Below, one piece after another: positions 55,081 to 64,000 of a stretch of 64,000 nt of DNA. This stretch comes from Brevibacillus choshinensis (GTDB lineage Bacteria > Bacillota > Bacilli > Brevibacillales > Brevibacillaceae), in assembly GCF_016811915.1 (NCBI RefSeq), contig NZ_CP069127.1:1890001-1954000 (forward strand), read 5' to 3'. A program made the translations under genes and the position numbers. Positions within the stretch are counted from its first letter, which is position 1; each line of letters starts with the position of its first letter. The notes under the pieces are model-generated. The model did not search any database. It saw nothing but the letters and a program-made list of their open reading frames with translations, and was not told where the DNA came from.

Positions 55081-56259
55081 ATGGCGAAGCATATTTTGAT
55101 TTTGGGCGGCGGTTACGGCGGACTCTTGAGCGCACTGACTGCCCGTAAATACATGACAGCTGAAGAAGCTGTAATCACGGTTGTAAACCGTTTTCCTTCT
55201 CACCAAATCATCACCGAACTGCACCGTTTGGCAGTAGGGAACCTGTCTGAACAAAACGTAGCTCTTCCTCTGGAAAGACTGCTGCGTGGAAAAGACATCA
55301 ACCTCGTCATCGACACCGTAGAAAAAATTGGCCTGGATTCCCAGCGCGTTACATTGGCTAGCGGCGAGTCCATCAAATACGATGCGCTGGTCGTTGCACT
55401 GGGCAGCGAAACCGCATTCTTCGGTATCCCAGGGCTGCAGGAGCACAGCTTCACGCTGAAATCCGTGAATGAAGCAAACCGTCTCCGCGCACACATCGAA
55501 GAGCGCATTGTAGCTTACAAAGCAAGCAAAAACAAAGCAGATGCTACTTTTGTCGTTGGCGGCGGCGGTCTGACTGGTATCGAATTGGTCGGGGAATTTG
55601 CTGACATGCTGCCAAACCTGTGCCACAAGCACGGGGTAGATTTCGCAGATGTTTCGATGTACTGCGTAGAAGCAGGCCCTTCCATTTTGGCTGGTTTTGC
55701 TCCTGAACTGGTTGAGCGTGCGAAAACAAGCCTGGAAAAACGCGGTGTAACCTTCCTGACAGGCGTGCCTGTAACCGAAATGAAGGAGACCACTGTATTC
55801 CTGAAGGATGGCAACACCATCGAGACCAAAACCATGGTTTGGACAGGTGGGGTACAAGGAAACCACGTAGTAGCTGAATCCGGTATCGAAGTGAACCGTG
55901 GACGCGCGACGGTGACCGAGTTCCTGCAATCCACTTCCCACCCGGAAGTGTTCCTCGCAGGTGACAGCGCAGTGGTGATGGGCCCAGAAGGTCGTCCATA
56001 CCCTCCAACTGCTCAGCTGGCATGGCAAATGGGCGAAGTGGTTGGTTACAATCTCTTTGCTCATTTCAACGGCTCCAAAATGGAAACCTTCGTACCTGTA
56101 TTCTCCGGTACACTGGGCAGCCTGGGACGCAAAGATGCGATCGGTACCATCGGTGCCAGCCAAATCAAGCTGAAAGGCACGCCTGCATCCTTGATGAAAG
56201 AAGCAAGTAACATTCGTTACCTGTCTCACATCAACGGACTGTCTTCTTTGGCTTATTAA
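55081..56259 (+). CDS. ndh: Type II NADH dehydrogenase (Ndh)
   Basis: A 392-residue FAD enzyme that transfers electrons from NADH to menaquinone without proton pumping. The FAD Rossmann motif GGGYGGL is at about 9-15, the NADH motif GGGGLTGIELVGEFAD in the middle, and AGDSAV with a PPTAQLAWQ quinone-site segment near the C terminus. It follows the DUF1641 gene by 38 bases; both are under the Rex-like sites. Confidence 0.94.
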   Translation: MAKHILILGGGYGGLLSALTARKYMTAEEAVITVVNRFPSHQIITELHRLAVGNLSEQNVALPLERLLRGKDINLVIDTVEKIGLDSQRVTLASGESIKYDALVVALGSETAFFGIPGLQEHSFTLKSVNEANRLRAHIEERIVAYKASKNKADATFVVGGGGLTGIELVGEFADMLPNLCHKHGVDFADVSMYCVEAGPSILAGFAPELVERAKTSLEKRGVTFLTGVPVTEMKETTVFLKDGNTIETKTMVWTGGVQGNHVVAESGIEVNRGRATVTEFLQSTSHPEVFLAGDSAVVMGPEGRPYPPTAQLAWQMGEVVGYNLFAHFNGSKMETFVPVFSGTLGSLGRKDAIGTIGASQIKLKGTPASLMKEASNIRYLSHINGLSSLAY

Positions 56260-56271
56260 TTCAATCATAGG

Positions 56272-56301
56272 AAAACCCGGGATATCATTCCCGGGTTTTT
56301 T
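56272..56301. terminator. Bidirectional terminator
   Basis: AAAACCCGGGA pairs with TCCCGGGTTTT around a six-base loop; T-runs result on both strands. It serves ndh and the convergent 50-codon gene. Confidence 0.92.
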
Positions 56302-56305
56302 GCGT

Positions 56306-56458
56306 TCATCCGTTTCCGCTCGGGTCCTCCACGACATGTGGAGATTGCGCCATTTTTTTCCCTCTGGTCTCAGCGCCGAATTGGTCTAGGTCGCTTGGTT
56401 TTCCTGGAGGGTGGTTGTTGCGGCGTTCGGACTTATCGCTTTTTCCTCTTCCAGCCAT
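56306..56458 (-). CDS. Small hydrophilic protein, 50 residues
   Basis: On the minus strand AGGAGGTG sits eight bases ahead of an ATG that opens 50 codons ending just before a bidirectional terminator. The product begins MAGRGKSDKSERRNN and is rich in Lys, Arg, Ser, Gly and Pro, with no hydrophobic segment. I do not recognise it. The near-perfect ribosome binding site and well-placed terminator argue that it is translated. A spore-associated or nucleic-acid-binding peptide is possible but unproved. The region up to pheB (56459-56643) holds its upstream DNA and the pheB promoter. Confidence 0.65.
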   Translation of the reverse strand: MAGRGKSDKSERRNNHPPGKPSDLDQFGAETRGKKMAQSPHVVEDPSGNG

Positions 56459-56569
56459 GTGATCGTCACCTCCTGTGGTGAATCGTTTCTAGTCTTTACG
56501 TAGTGGGACAATGTCATGTAAGCACAAGTGAACTGAATATGTTCCATGAAAAAATTTGGTGAACAAGGA

Positions 56570-56598
56570 TTGTCACGGTAAAGCGAAAAGGTTATAAT
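56570..56598 (+). promoter_or_regulatory. pheB-hom promoter
   Basis: TTGTCA (56570-56575), 17-base spacer, TATAAT (56593-56598), 46 bases before pheB. Confidence 0.88.
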
Positions 56599-56643
56599 GT
56601 CCTCTATGAAGAAACAACTGTTTTTCTCAGGAGGACACAACGG

Positions 56644-57087
56644 ATGAAACGGGAAGAAAAGTTTTACTTGATTCGATCCGACATCCTGCCCGAATCAATC
56701 GTGAAGACGATTGAAGCCAAAAAAATGCTGGAGTCCGGCGAAGTGGATACGGTGAATGAAGCGGTCGATCGAGTGGGGTTGAGCAGAAGTGCTTTTTATA
56801 AATACAAAGATGGCATTTTTCCATTCAACTCCATGATGAGTGAAACCATCATGACAATCACCTTTGCCCTGGAGCATACGTCCGGTTATCTTTCCAGAGT
56901 ACTGATGTATATGGCAGAGCAGGGCGGAAACGTGTTGACCATCAATCAAACCATTCCGTTGCAAGGAATCGCTTCGATCTCCATGTCAGTCGATATGGCG
57001 CATACGAAAGTATCCAGTACGGAATTTTTAGATGGCTTGCAGCAAATACCCGGCGTGCGCAGAGCGATGATCGTGGGTCGGGGCTAG
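56644..57087 (+). CDS. pheB: ACT-domain protein PheB
   Basis: A 147-residue protein with an N-terminal helix-turn-helix-like part (TVNEAVDRVGLSRSAFYKYK) and a C-terminal ACT domain (about 72-146), which normally binds amino acids. It is the homologue of B. subtilis PheB and probably senses an aspartate- or aromatic-family amino acid. The ATG follows AGGAGG. It leads an operon with hom, thrC, thrB and pheA. Confidence 0.93.
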   Translation: MKREEKFYLIRSDILPESIVKTIEAKKMLESGEVDTVNEAVDRVGLSRSAFYKYKDGIFPFNSMMSETIMTITFALEHTSGYLSRVLMYMAEQGGNVLTINQTIPLQGIASISMSVDMAHTKVSSTEFLDGLQQIPGVRRAMIVGRG

Positions 57088-57114
57088 AGGGAGAATAGGG
57101 TAGGAGGAGATTAC

Positions 57115-58419
57115 ATGGAGAAGCAAATCATCAAGCTGGGGTTAATGGGATTCGGAACAGTGGGTACGGGTGTCGTCCGCCTTGTCCAGGCACATCAGGA
57201 AGACCTGCAAAAACAGACCGGCCTTGGCATTGAAATTACCAAAATCCTCGTTCAGGATGCCGAGAAGTCTCGCAACATCGGATCGATGGAAGGCAAGCTG
57301 ACTACGGATCCGGCTGAGCTGCTGGAAGATCCGGAGATTGAAGTGATCGTGGAAGTCATCGGGGGCATTCATCCAGCGAAGGATTTCATTCTGGGTGCAT
57401 TGGAGCGGGGCAAGCATGTCGTCACCGCCAATAAAGATCTGATGGCCTTGCATGGTGCGGAAATCTTGAATAAAGCTCAGGAAAAAGGCTGTGACGTGTT
57501 CTACGAAGCGAGCGTAGCCGGGGGGATCCCGATCCTTCGTGCGCTGGTCGAAGGGTTCTCCTCTGATCGCATCACGAAAATGATGGGAATCGTCAACGGC
57601 ACGACCAACTATATTTTGAGCAAAATGAGTCAGGAAGGCGCGGAATACGCAGACGTCCTGAAGGAAGCGCAGGCACTGGGCTATGCGGAAGCTAACCCAA
57701 CATCGGATGTCGAAGGCTTCGATGCTGCACGGAAAATGGCCATTCTGGCTACGCTGGGCTTCCGTGTTCCGATGAAGCTGGAAGATGTCGATGTAAAAGG
57801 GATCAGCTCAGTGAGCAAGGAAGATATCGCGTACGGCAAACAGCTTGGATACGAAGTCAAGCTGCTGGGACTCGCCCGTCGCGATGATGAAGCAATCGAG
57901 GTCAGCGTACAGCCGACCTTGATTCCGAAGACACACCCGCTGGCGTCTGTGAATGGAGTGTTCAATGCGGTATACGTTCATGGGGAAGCGGTGGGTGAGA
58001 CCATGTTCTACGGACCGGGTGCAGGGGAACTGCCGACAGCTACCGCAGTTGTCTCTGATTTGGTGACAGTCGTAAAAAACCGGAAGCTCGGTGTAAATGG
58101 CCGGGGAATGGTTGCTCCTTACAAAGAAAAGGTGCTGAAGGATGACAGTCAAAAATTGTCCAAATATTTCCTCCGTATTGTCGTAGCGGACAAACGCGGT
58201 GTACTGGCACAAATCACCCAGCTCTTGGCGGACAAAAACATCTCACTGGAGCAAGTGATCCAACAGCCATATAACACCAACGGAGAAGCGGAAATCATCA
58301 TGATCACGCATATGTCTTCGAAGAGCGACATGGACAATGTCCTGTCCTATATGGAAAAAATGGATATCGTGACGAAAGTGAACAGCTGCTACCGTGTAGA
58401 AGGGGGAGACCAAAAATGA
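57115..58419 (+). CDS. hom: Homoserine dehydrogenase
   Basis: Reduces aspartate semialdehyde to homoserine. The 434-residue protein has the NAD(P) motif [10 protein letters not shown], the catalytic-domain segments [11 protein letters not shown] and [13 protein letters not shown], and a C-terminal ACT domain (about 350-430) for threonine feedback. The stop overlaps the thrC start (ATGA). Confidence 0.98.
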   Translation: MEKQIIKLGLMGFGTVGTGVVRLVQAHQEDLQKQTGLGIEITKILVQDAEKSRNIGSMEGKLTTDPAELLEDPEIEVIVEVIGGIHPAKDFILGALERGKHVVTANKDLMALHGAEILNKAQEKGCDVFYEASVAGGIPILRALVEGFSSDRITKMMGIVNGTTNYILSKMSQEGAEYADVLKEAQALGYAEANPTSDVEGFDAARKMAILATLGFRVPMKLEDVDVKGISSVSKEDIAYGKQLGYEVKLLGLARRDDEAIEVSVQPTLIPKTHPLASVNGVFNAVYVHGEAVGETMFYGPGAGELPTATAVVSDLVTVVKNRKLGVNGRGMVAPYKEKVLKDDSQKLSKYFLRIVVADKRGVLAQITQLLADKNISLEQVIQQPYNTNGEAEIIMITHMSSKSDMDNVLSYMEKMDIVTKVNSCYRVEGGDQK

Positions 58420-59498
58420 GTAACGACCGTCAAACAGGCATCCTAGCACGTTACCGGGAATTTCTCCCGGTAACAGACAAAACTCCTCTCGTCAGCCTGC
58501 ACGAAGGGAATACGCCACTCATCCATGCGCCTAATCTTTCCAAGCAGCTAGGCCTAGAGCTTTATGTGAAATACGAAGGCCTGAATCCAACTGGTTCCTT
58601 TAAAGACCGTGGAATGGTGATGGCGGTTGCCAAAGCGGTGGAAGAAGGCAGCACGACGATCATGTGCGCTTCAACTGGAAACACCTCTGCTGCCGCAGCC
58701 GCTTATGCCGCACGCTGCGGATTGCGCTGCATCGTGTTGATCCCGAGCGGCAATATTGCATTGGGCAAGCTGGCCCAAGCCATCGCGTACGGAGCGGAAG
58801 TCATCGCCATCGACGGCAACTTTGACGAAGCCCTGAATATTGTTCGGGAAATAACGGCAAATGAGCCGATCACCCTGGTGAACTCAGTGAATCCATATCG
58901 GATTGAAGGCCAAAAGTCCGCCGCTTTCGAAGTGTGCGATGCCTTGGGCGATGCACCTGACATTCTGGCGATTCCCGTAGGAAATGCGGGCAATATCACA
59001 GCTTACTGGAAAGGCTTTAAAGAATACAAAGCTGCAGGCAAATCTTCCAGCCTGCCACGGATGTTTGGTTTTCAGGCGGCAGGAGCGGCTCCTCTGGTAC
59101 ATGGTGAGCCTGTCCCGCATCCAGAGACAGTCGCGACGGCGATCCGCATCGGCAACCCTGCCAGCAAGGATGGCGCGCTGAATGCGATCAGCGAGTCCAA
59201 TGGATTGATTGACAGTGTAACGGATGAAGAAATTCTTCAAGCGTACCAATTGCTCGCAAAAAGCGAAGGCGTCTTCTGCGAGCCAGCTTCAGCCGCATCC
59301 TTGGCAGGGATCATCAAGAAAAAGGAGCAGGGCAAGCTGCCTAAAGGGGCGAAAGTCGCATGCGTACTGACCGGCAACGGTTTGAAGGACCCGAACATCG
59401 CGCTGGGGCTCGTGGGAGAAGAGCCGCGTTCGGTACCAGCTACTCGTGAGGCAGTCATGGCGCTGGTGAGCCAAAAAGGGAGTGAAGTGCGGTCATGA
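58416..59498 (+). CDS. thrC: Threonine synthase
   Basis: A PLP-dependent beta-replacing lyase making threonine from O-phosphohomoserine. The PLP lysine is in [11 protein letters not shown] (about residue 62), and the phosphate loop is GNAGN. At 360 residues it is the short Gram-positive type. It overlaps both hom and thrB by four bases, so the three are translationally coupled. Confidence 0.98.
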   Translation: MSNDRQTGILARYREFLPVTDKTPLVSLHEGNTPLIHAPNLSKQLGLELYVKYEGLNPTGSFKDRGMVMAVAKAVEEGSTTIMCASTGNTSAAAAAYAARCGLRCIVLIPSGNIALGKLAQAIAYGAEVIAIDGNFDEALNIVREITANEPITLVNSVNPYRIEGQKSAAFEVCDALGDAPDILAIPVGNAGNITAYWKGFKEYKAAGKSSSLPRMFGFQAAGAAPLVHGEPVPHPETVATAIRIGNPASKDGALNAISESNGLIDSVTDEEILQAYQLLAKSEGVFCEPASAASLAGIIKKKEQGKLPKGAKVACVLTGNGLKDPNIALGLVGEEPRSVPATREAVMALVSQKGSEVRS

Positions 59499-60424
59499 AT
59501 GGAAACCTAGTTCGGGTCACCATTCCGGCCAGTACTGCGAATCTGGGTCCAGGGTTTGATGCTCTGGGCCTGGCTTTTCAGTTGTATTCGGTCGTTGAAA
59601 TGCAGAAGAGCGAACAAACGACAATCGAGCTGGTCGGCAAGGAATTGCAAGGCACTCCTGCGGACAAAAGCAACTTGCTCTATCAAATCGCTGCGCAGCT
59701 TTTTGAAAAGGCGGGATTGCCTGTTCCTGAGCTGGCCATTCGTGCTTCCAGTGATGCACCGCTCACACGTGGACTCGGGAGCAGTGCTGCAGCGATCGTA
59801 GGTGCACTGGTCGCGGCCAACCAACTGGCCGGGGAGCCGTTCACGCGCGACCAGCTGTTTGAAATGGCGACGAGACTGGAGGGACACCCTGACAATGTGG
59901 GAGCGTCCATGTTCGGAGGGATCGTTGTGGCTACGATGCCGGAAATCGCAGACGCACCGATTCCATTCATTCGCCTCTCGCCGCCGGTTGGCCTGCAGGC
60001 GCTTGTGGTGATTCCCGAATTTCCGTTATCCACGGAAAAAGCGCGAAACGTCTTGCCGCAGGTGTACAGTAAGCAGGATGTTGTATATAATGTTGGTCAT
60101 AGCAGTCTGCTTGTGGCCGCATTGGCACAAGGCAGGCTGGACCTGTTGGGACAAGCGATGGGGGATCGGCTGCATCAGCCGTACCGCGCAGAGCTTGTTC
60201 CTGGCCTGAAAGACATCCTGGATGGAGCGACAGCCCACGGAGCATTAGGTGCAGCGTTGAGTGGTGCCGGCCCGACGATCCTATGCTTCTTCTCTACGGA
60301 GGAGGAGAGAGAGCAGCTGCAAGAGTTCGTTGACAGGGTGATGAACGGGCACGGCATCTCGTACCGTGTAATGATACTGCAGCCGGACGAACATGGCGTA
60401 CAGGTCGAAATCCATCAGACATAG
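59495..60424 (+). CDS. thrB: Homoserine kinase
   Basis: A 309-residue GHMP kinase that phosphorylates homoserine. [18 protein letters not shown] is N-terminal, and the ATP loop [17 protein letters not shown] lies at about 90-106. It overlaps thrC by four bases and precedes pheA by 24 bases. Confidence 0.97.
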   Translation: MNGNLVRVTIPASTANLGPGFDALGLAFQLYSVVEMQKSEQTTIELVGKELQGTPADKSNLLYQIAAQLFEKAGLPVPELAIRASSDAPLTRGLGSSAAAIVGALVAANQLAGEPFTRDQLFEMATRLEGHPDNVGASMFGGIVVATMPEIADAPIPFIRLSPPVGLQALVVIPEFPLSTEKARNVLPQVYSKQDVVYNVGHSSLLVAALAQGRLDLLGQAMGDRLHQPYRAELVPGLKDILDGATAHGALGAALSGAGPTILCFFSTEEEREQLQEFVDRVMNGHGISYRVMILQPDEHGVQVEIHQT

Positions 60425-60448
60425 AGCATAGTGGATAGGAGATAGGCC

Positions 60449-61312
60449 ATGCAGAACAAACTTGCTTTTCTCGGACCACGTGGTACCTTTTCCGAAGAAG
60501 CGGCGCGCTCACTTCCCATCGAGATGCCGATCGATTATGTACCATACCCGAGCATTATTGAAGTATTAAACGCGGTGGCCAGGGACGAAGTGAAATACGG
60601 GATCGTTCCGATTGAAAATTCAATCGAAGGAACGGTCAATTCTACTTTGGACTGGTTGATCCATGAAGTAGATCTGCCTATCCTGGCTGAGCTGGCATTG
60701 CCGATCACACAAAACCTGCTGGTCGCGAAGCGGGGGAATTCCTTGCCGTTGTCCTCGATTACCCGTGTGATGTCCCATCCGCAAGCCATCGCGCAAAGCT
60801 TTCACTTTATCCGTGAACACCTGCCTCAGGCTATTGTGGAAAATGTGAACAGCACGGCATTGGCGGCACAAACGGTTAGCGAGCATCCGGACGAGGCATG
60901 GGCGGCAATCGGGACACGTCTCAACGCGGATATTTATCCACTGGAAGTGGCGCAGCCGCACATTCAGGACTTTTCGAACAACTACACCCGCTTTGTATTG
61001 GTAGGTCAGGAGCCTCTTCCATTGCCGGCATCTGATCGAGAGAAGACCACGATTCTCGTCACATTGCCAGAGGATTTTCCAGGGGCGCTCTATCAGGTGC
61101 TTGCCGCTTTTGCGTGGCGCAAGATCAACCTGTCGCGCATTGAATCCCGCCCGACCAAAAAAGCGTTGGGAAGTTACTTTTTCGTAATCGACATCGAACA
61201 AAAAATGGATGATGTATTGCTTCCAGGCGCTTTTGCCGAAATCGAAGCGATCGGCTGTCAGGTCCGTCAGCTGGGTACGTATCCGTTTTACATGCAAAAA
61301 GCCGGCTCCTAG
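60449..61312 (+). CDS. pheA: Prephenate dehydratase
   Basis: Converts prephenate to phenylpyruvate for phenylalanine synthesis. The 287-residue protein has the catalytic motifs GPRGTFSEEAA and NSIEGTVNSTLDWL, and a C-terminal ACT domain with ESRPTKKALGSYFFVID, the phenylalanine-binding signature. It is the last gene of the pheB-hom-thrCB-pheA operon, followed by a terminator. Confidence 0.97.
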   Translation: MQNKLAFLGPRGTFSEEAARSLPIEMPIDYVPYPSIIEVLNAVARDEVKYGIVPIENSIEGTVNSTLDWLIHEVDLPILAELALPITQNLLVAKRGNSLPLSSITRVMSHPQAIAQSFHFIREHLPQAIVENVNSTALAAQTVSEHPDEAWAAIGTRLNADIYPLEVAQPHIQDFSNNYTRFVLVGQEPLPLPASDREKTTILVTLPEDFPGALYQVLAAFAWRKINLSRIESRPTKKALGSYFFVIDIEQKMDDVLLPGAFAEIEAIGCQVRQLGTYPFYMQKAGS

Positions 61313-61326
61313 AGCTGGCTTTTTTT
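61298..61326 (+). terminator. Terminator of pheB-hom-thrCB-pheA
   Basis: AAAGCCGGCTC pairs with GAGCTGGCTTT (one G-U), tight loop, then a T-run; the pheA stop is in the loop. Confidence 0.9.
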
Positions 61327-61414
61327 CCTTTCATCCAAGAAAACAGGAACCTCAGGAGCAAAAAGCCCATGGGTGCATACCATGGTAGGGAGTTTCCGCG
61401 AGGGAGGAGAAATT

Positions 61415-63097
61415 GTGAGAATCCACGTAGTCCAAAAAGGCGACACCATGTGGAAGATCGCCAAGAGATATGGCGTCGATTACAAAGAGCTTTTACGCCT
61501 GAACAGTCAAATCAAGACTCCCGATACGATCTATCCAGGGGCAAGGATCAAGATTCCTGCAAAAGGTGTACCCGTTCGTCCCCAGCAAATTCGTCCTCAG
61601 CAGCCATCCAATGAATTGCCTCCTGTAAAAGAAAGGCCGATCATGGAAGAAGAGCAAGGACCTGAAGTTCCAGAGGAGATCGAGCGCAGGCCCATTGAGG
61701 AGGAAGAGGAAGAGGTACAAATCGAATCAGAAGTTGAGACACCCCAACTTCCAGCACCTACGGAACCACCCAGGGAGAAGCCGACGGTTCCCCCGACTCC
61801 GAGCGTCATGCCCGAGATGCTGACACCTGCATTGCCGCAACCCACTCGCCCGACTCCGAGCGTCATGCCTGAGATGCTGACACCTGCATTGCCGCAGCCC
61901 ACTCGCCCCAATCCGATCAAGCCTATGGTGCCGAGCATGCCCAAAGAACCGATGAAACAGCCGATGCCGCCGATGCCGCCTCAGCCACTACCCTATCCGC
62001 AAGTGCAGCCGACACAGGTCAGCCCGTACATGTATCAACCAAACGTTCCTCAGCCGCTGCGTCCGCTGCGTCCTCCAGTCCAACCGCCGCAGGTCAGCCC
62101 GTATATGTATCAACAACCGAATGTACGACCGACAATGGCTCCGCTGCGTCCGCCCGTCCAACCGACACAGGTGAGCCCATATATGTATCAGTACCCGAAT
62201 GTACCGCCGCCGATGGCTCCATTGCGTCCGCCTGTTCAACCGACACAGGTGAGTCCCTTTATGTATCAACCAAATATACCGCCAAGCCGTGTGAGCCCGC
62301 TGCAGCCGTCGTTTCCACCAAACTATTGCTGCCCGCCGTGTCCTCCTATGCAGGTACAGCCAACGAGACAGCCGCAGGTAAGTCCGGAGTCGACATCGAA
62401 GCAAAGGCCACAGGTAAGTCCGGAGTCGACATCAAAGCAAAGGCCGCAGGTAAGTCCGGAGTCGACATCGAAGCAAAGGCCGCAGGTAAGTCCGGAGTCG
62501 ACGACGAAGCAAAGGCCGCAGGTGAGCCCGGAATCAACGACGAAGCGAAGACCGCAGGTGAGTCCGCAAACAACGGTAAGACCTCCAGCACCGATCATGC
62601 CGTTCAGTCCGATCAATCCGATCAGTCCGATCATGCCGTTTCCGCCTCGTCCCATGTTTCCGATCCCGCCATGTCCACCATTTCCTACGCCTTGGATGCG
62701 ACCGATCTTTCCGCCATTTCCACCGATGCCGTTTACAAGGCCCAGTCAAGTGTTGCCACAGCAATTGATGCCGCGACCGTTTTTCCCGCAGCCGTTTTTG
62801 CCACGGCCTCTCGTACCGTTCTGCCCACCGCCACCGCCACCGCGTCCGATGCCATATCCAGTGCCGCCATATCCACAAATCCGTCCTGAGGTCGTAGAGG
62901 AATCGTCATGCTCATCGTCGTGCGAGTGTTCCCCTGAGAGTCCACAGCGAAATCCCTATCGCGGTTCTAAAAGAGACCGCGGACCAGTGAACCCGAACAA
63001 CATGATGTTCCCACCTCCACCGCGGATGGCTTCCATGCCCGATACAGGGCTATGGCCGCATTGGGGCGACGGACACGAAGAATCCTCCTCCTACTAA
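61415..63097 (+). CDS. safA: SafA-like spore coat morphogenetic protein (LysM, Pro-rich repeats)
   Basis: A 560-residue protein. A LysM domain occupies residues 2-49 (VVQKGDTMWKIAKRYGVD, IYPGARIKIPA), which targets SafA to the cortex-coat interface and SpoVID. The rest is low-complexity and Pro-rich, with three repeat classes: TPSVMPEMLTPALPQPTRP twice, QVSPYMYQ four or more times, and PQVSPESTSKQR-type units five times. A Cys cluster (SSCSSSCECSPE) and a charged tail close it. GTG 61415 follows AGGGAGGAG; the longer frame is rejected. The repeat content exceeds that of B. subtilis SafA. Confidence 0.88.
   Translation: MRIHVVQKGDTMWKIAKRYGVDYKELLRLNSQIKTPDTIYPGARIKIPAKGVPVRPQQIRPQQPSNELPPVKERPIMEEEQGPEVPEEIERRPIEEEEEEVQIESEVETPQLPAPTEPPREKPTVPPTPSVMPEMLTPALPQPTRPTPSVMPEMLTPALPQPTRPNPIKPMVPSMPKEPMKQPMPPMPPQPLPYPQVQPTQVSPYMYQPNVPQPLRPLRPPVQPPQVSPYMYQQPNVRPTMAPLRPPVQPTQVSPYMYQYPNVPPPMAPLRPPVQPTQVSPFMYQPNIPPSRVSPLQPSFPPNYCCPPCPPMQVQPTRQPQVSPESTSKQRPQVSPESTSKQRPQVSPESTSKQRPQVSPESTTKQRPQVSPESTTKRRPQVSPQTTVRPPAPIMPFSPINPISPIMPFPPRPMFPIPPCPPFPTPWMRPIFPPFPPMPFTRPSQVLPQQLMPRPFFPQPFLPRPLVPFCPPPPPPRPMPYPVPPYPQIRPEVVEESSCSSSCECSPESPQRNPYRGSKRDRGPVNPNNMMFPPPPRMASMPDTGLWPHWGDGHEESSSY
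61796..61909 (+). repeat. 57-bp tandem duplication in safA
   Basis: Two nearly identical 57-base copies (61796-61852 and 61853-61909) encode TPSVMPEMLTPALPQPTRP twice. Confidence 0.9.
62372..62551 (+). repeat. 36-bp tandem repeat in safA
   Basis: Five head-to-tail 36-base units, 62372-62407 to 62516-62551, encode PQVSPEST[ST]K[QR]R; a decayed sixth follows. The first three are almost identical, which suggests recent expansion. Confidence 0.92.
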
Positions 63098-63108
63098 GCG
63101 GTTTTCGT

Positions 63109-64000
63109 ATGAATAAAGGGCTAATAGCATCACTTGAAAAAGCGTTTCGCTGTCAAATTCACGCCGTAAAGCCAAAGCGGAACGTGAATTTGCTGAAGAC
63201 GGACCGGGGATACTGGATCATCAAGGGCTATAAGCAAATGGATAAAGCAGTGTGGGTCACCCAGCTTTCTGATGCATTGCGTGAAAAGGGCTTCCTCCAT
63301 ACCGTGCAATACGTGCCGGATGGAGGAGGTGCGAAAATATTTCCGTATGACGATCGGTATTATACGATCATGAAAATGATTGATGGACGTGAAGCGGACA
63401 ATGCTTCCCTCTACGATGTGAAAAAGACAGCGGAAACGCTTGCTCATTTTCACGTTGCTGCACGAGGATTTCCTGTACCCCATCAATACGCTTTTGAAGG
63501 GAAGTCTACTCTCCTCGACAAATGGGAAAGCAGGCTTGAGCAATTTGAGCGAATCACATGGGGAATCGAACAGAATGGACCTCAATCGAAGCTGGAGCAG
63601 GTCATCCAGCAAATGTCGATGCCGATCATTCAGGACGGACAGCACTTGCTGCAGTCAGCCTACAAGCTGCCCCTGACACCCGAATTGTTCACAGCGATGG
63701 AGATAGGGACGCTGGCTCATCGAGATGTAGCGAGCCATAACTTTCTGGTGACGCCCCGAAGCAGCTGTTACTTGATTGATTTGGATACGGTTGGACATGA
63801 TGTACAGCTGGTCGATTTGGTGCAGCTGATGTCTAGGATGCTGCTCCTTCAGGAATATCGCATGAGCTCCTTTATCGAAGCCATGGAGGCGTACAGCAAG
63901 GTCAATTATTTGAGTGACACCCAAATGTGGATGGTTCATCAGCTGCTGCGTTACCCGGATAACTTCTTGCGGGAAGTTACGGGATTGTACAGCAATCGCC
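63109..64000 (+). CDS. CotS-like spore-coat kinase-fold protein, 3' end cut (third copy)
   Basis: The frame opens at ATG 63109, 12 bases after the safA stop, and stays open for 297 codons to the window edge. It is of the CotS/YutH type: kinase-like N lobe (LLKTDRGYWIIKGYK), then AHRDVASHNFL, matching the HxDxxxxN catalytic loop with Asp and Asn kept, and LIDLDTVGHDV as the metal motif. This copy, unlike the two after spoVID, has both motifs intact. The ribosome binding site is weak, suggesting coupling to safA. Confidence 0.82.
   Translation, partial: MNKGLIASLEKAFRCQIHAVKPKRNVNLLKTDRGYWIIKGYKQMDKAVWVTQLSDALREKGFLHTVQYVPDGGGAKIFPYDDRYYTIMKMIDGREADNASLYDVKKTAETLAHFHVAARGFPVPHQYAFEGKSTLLDKWESRLEQFERITWGIEQNGPQSKLEQVIQQMSMPIIQDGQHLLQSAYKLPLTPELFTAMEIGTLAHRDVASHNFLVTPRSSCYLIDLDTVGHDVQLVDLVQLMSRMLLLQEYRMSSFIEAMEAYSKVNYLSDTQMWMVHQLLRYPDNFLREVTGLYSNR

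Noticed and set aside
56386-56640. 84-codon minus-strand frame
   Set aside because: It covers the pheB promoter and the ribosome binding site of the 50-codon gene in another frame; the 50-codon gene has the better start.
62372-62551. Repeats considered as a CRISPR array
   Set aside because: Units are head to tail with no unique spacers and stay in the safA reading frame; no cas genes are near.
62326-62889. Ala-rich 187-codon frame and Gly-rich antisense frames over safA
   Set aside because: They are periodic shadows of the in-frame 36-bp and Pro-rich repeats of safA.

Overview
The window is one contiguous stretch of a moderately GC-rich, endospore-forming Firmicute chromosome. Gene order (lon-ysxC-hemAXCDBL ... 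spoVID-ysxE-like-valS-folC ... spoIIB-maf-radC-mreBCD-minCD-spoIVFAB-rplU-prp-rpmA-spo0B-obg-pheB ... pheA-safA) follows the Bacillus subtilis lon-to-pheA region. Differences from it (hemEHY next to spoVID, murC after folC, rodA and an RNase G here, a PP2C/ATPase/STAS insertion) fit Brevibacillus or a close Paenibacillales relative. That genus assignment is inference from synteny and protein character. No tRNA, rRNA, CRISPR array, prophage or insertion sequence was seen.

Layout. 1-2931: lon 3' end, ysxC, a GH84-type glycosidase. 3002-3994 (minus): a DMT exporter. 4191-10442: hemAXCDBL, glutamyl-tRNA to uroporphyrinogen III, behind an extended -10 promoter with a possible PerR box and a strong palindrome. 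10556-14615: GyrI-like protein, two alpha/beta hydrolases, a secreted 5'-nucleotidase. 14726-16443: PadR, DUF1700 and DUF4097 genes. 16584-19994: hemE-hemH-hemY, which with the first hem block gives almost the whole coproporphyrin-dependent heme route. 20168-23781: spoVID and two CotS-like kinase-fold proteins. 23823-28049: an accessory block with a 60-residue membrane protein on the minus strand, a membrane PP2C phosphatase, a cysteine-cluster ATPase and a STAS protein, the last three forming an apparently complete partner-switching module. 28057-33885: T-box leader, valS, folC, murC. 34054-38752: FapR-controlled fabH, a short prepilin peptidase, spoIIB, DUF4321, maf, radC. 38798-46606: mreBCD, a PBP2A-type transpeptidase, minCD, rodA (cell elongation and division-site placement). 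46611-47040: cold-shock gene with a structured leader. 47192-50421: spoIVFAB and rng. 50571-54316: L21/Prp/L27, spo0B, obg, a PilZ-like gene. 54602-56259: DUF1641 plus NADH dehydrogenase with two Rex-like sites. 56306-56458 (minus): a 50-codon gene. 56644-61312: pheB, hom, thrC, thrB, pheA. 61415-64000: safA and a third CotS-like gene cut by the window edge.

Sporulation genes (spoVID, CotS-like genes, spoIIB, spoIVFAB, spo0B, safA) are interleaved with growth, wall and translation genes. The part least explained by known synteny is 23.8-28.1 kb: phosphatase, anti-sigma-like ATPase and anti-anti-sigma-like STAS protein, with two sigma-B-type promoter candidates of identical 14-nt spacing and an N-terminal five-cysteine cluster on the ATPase. 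It is the best candidate here for an undescribed signalling system.
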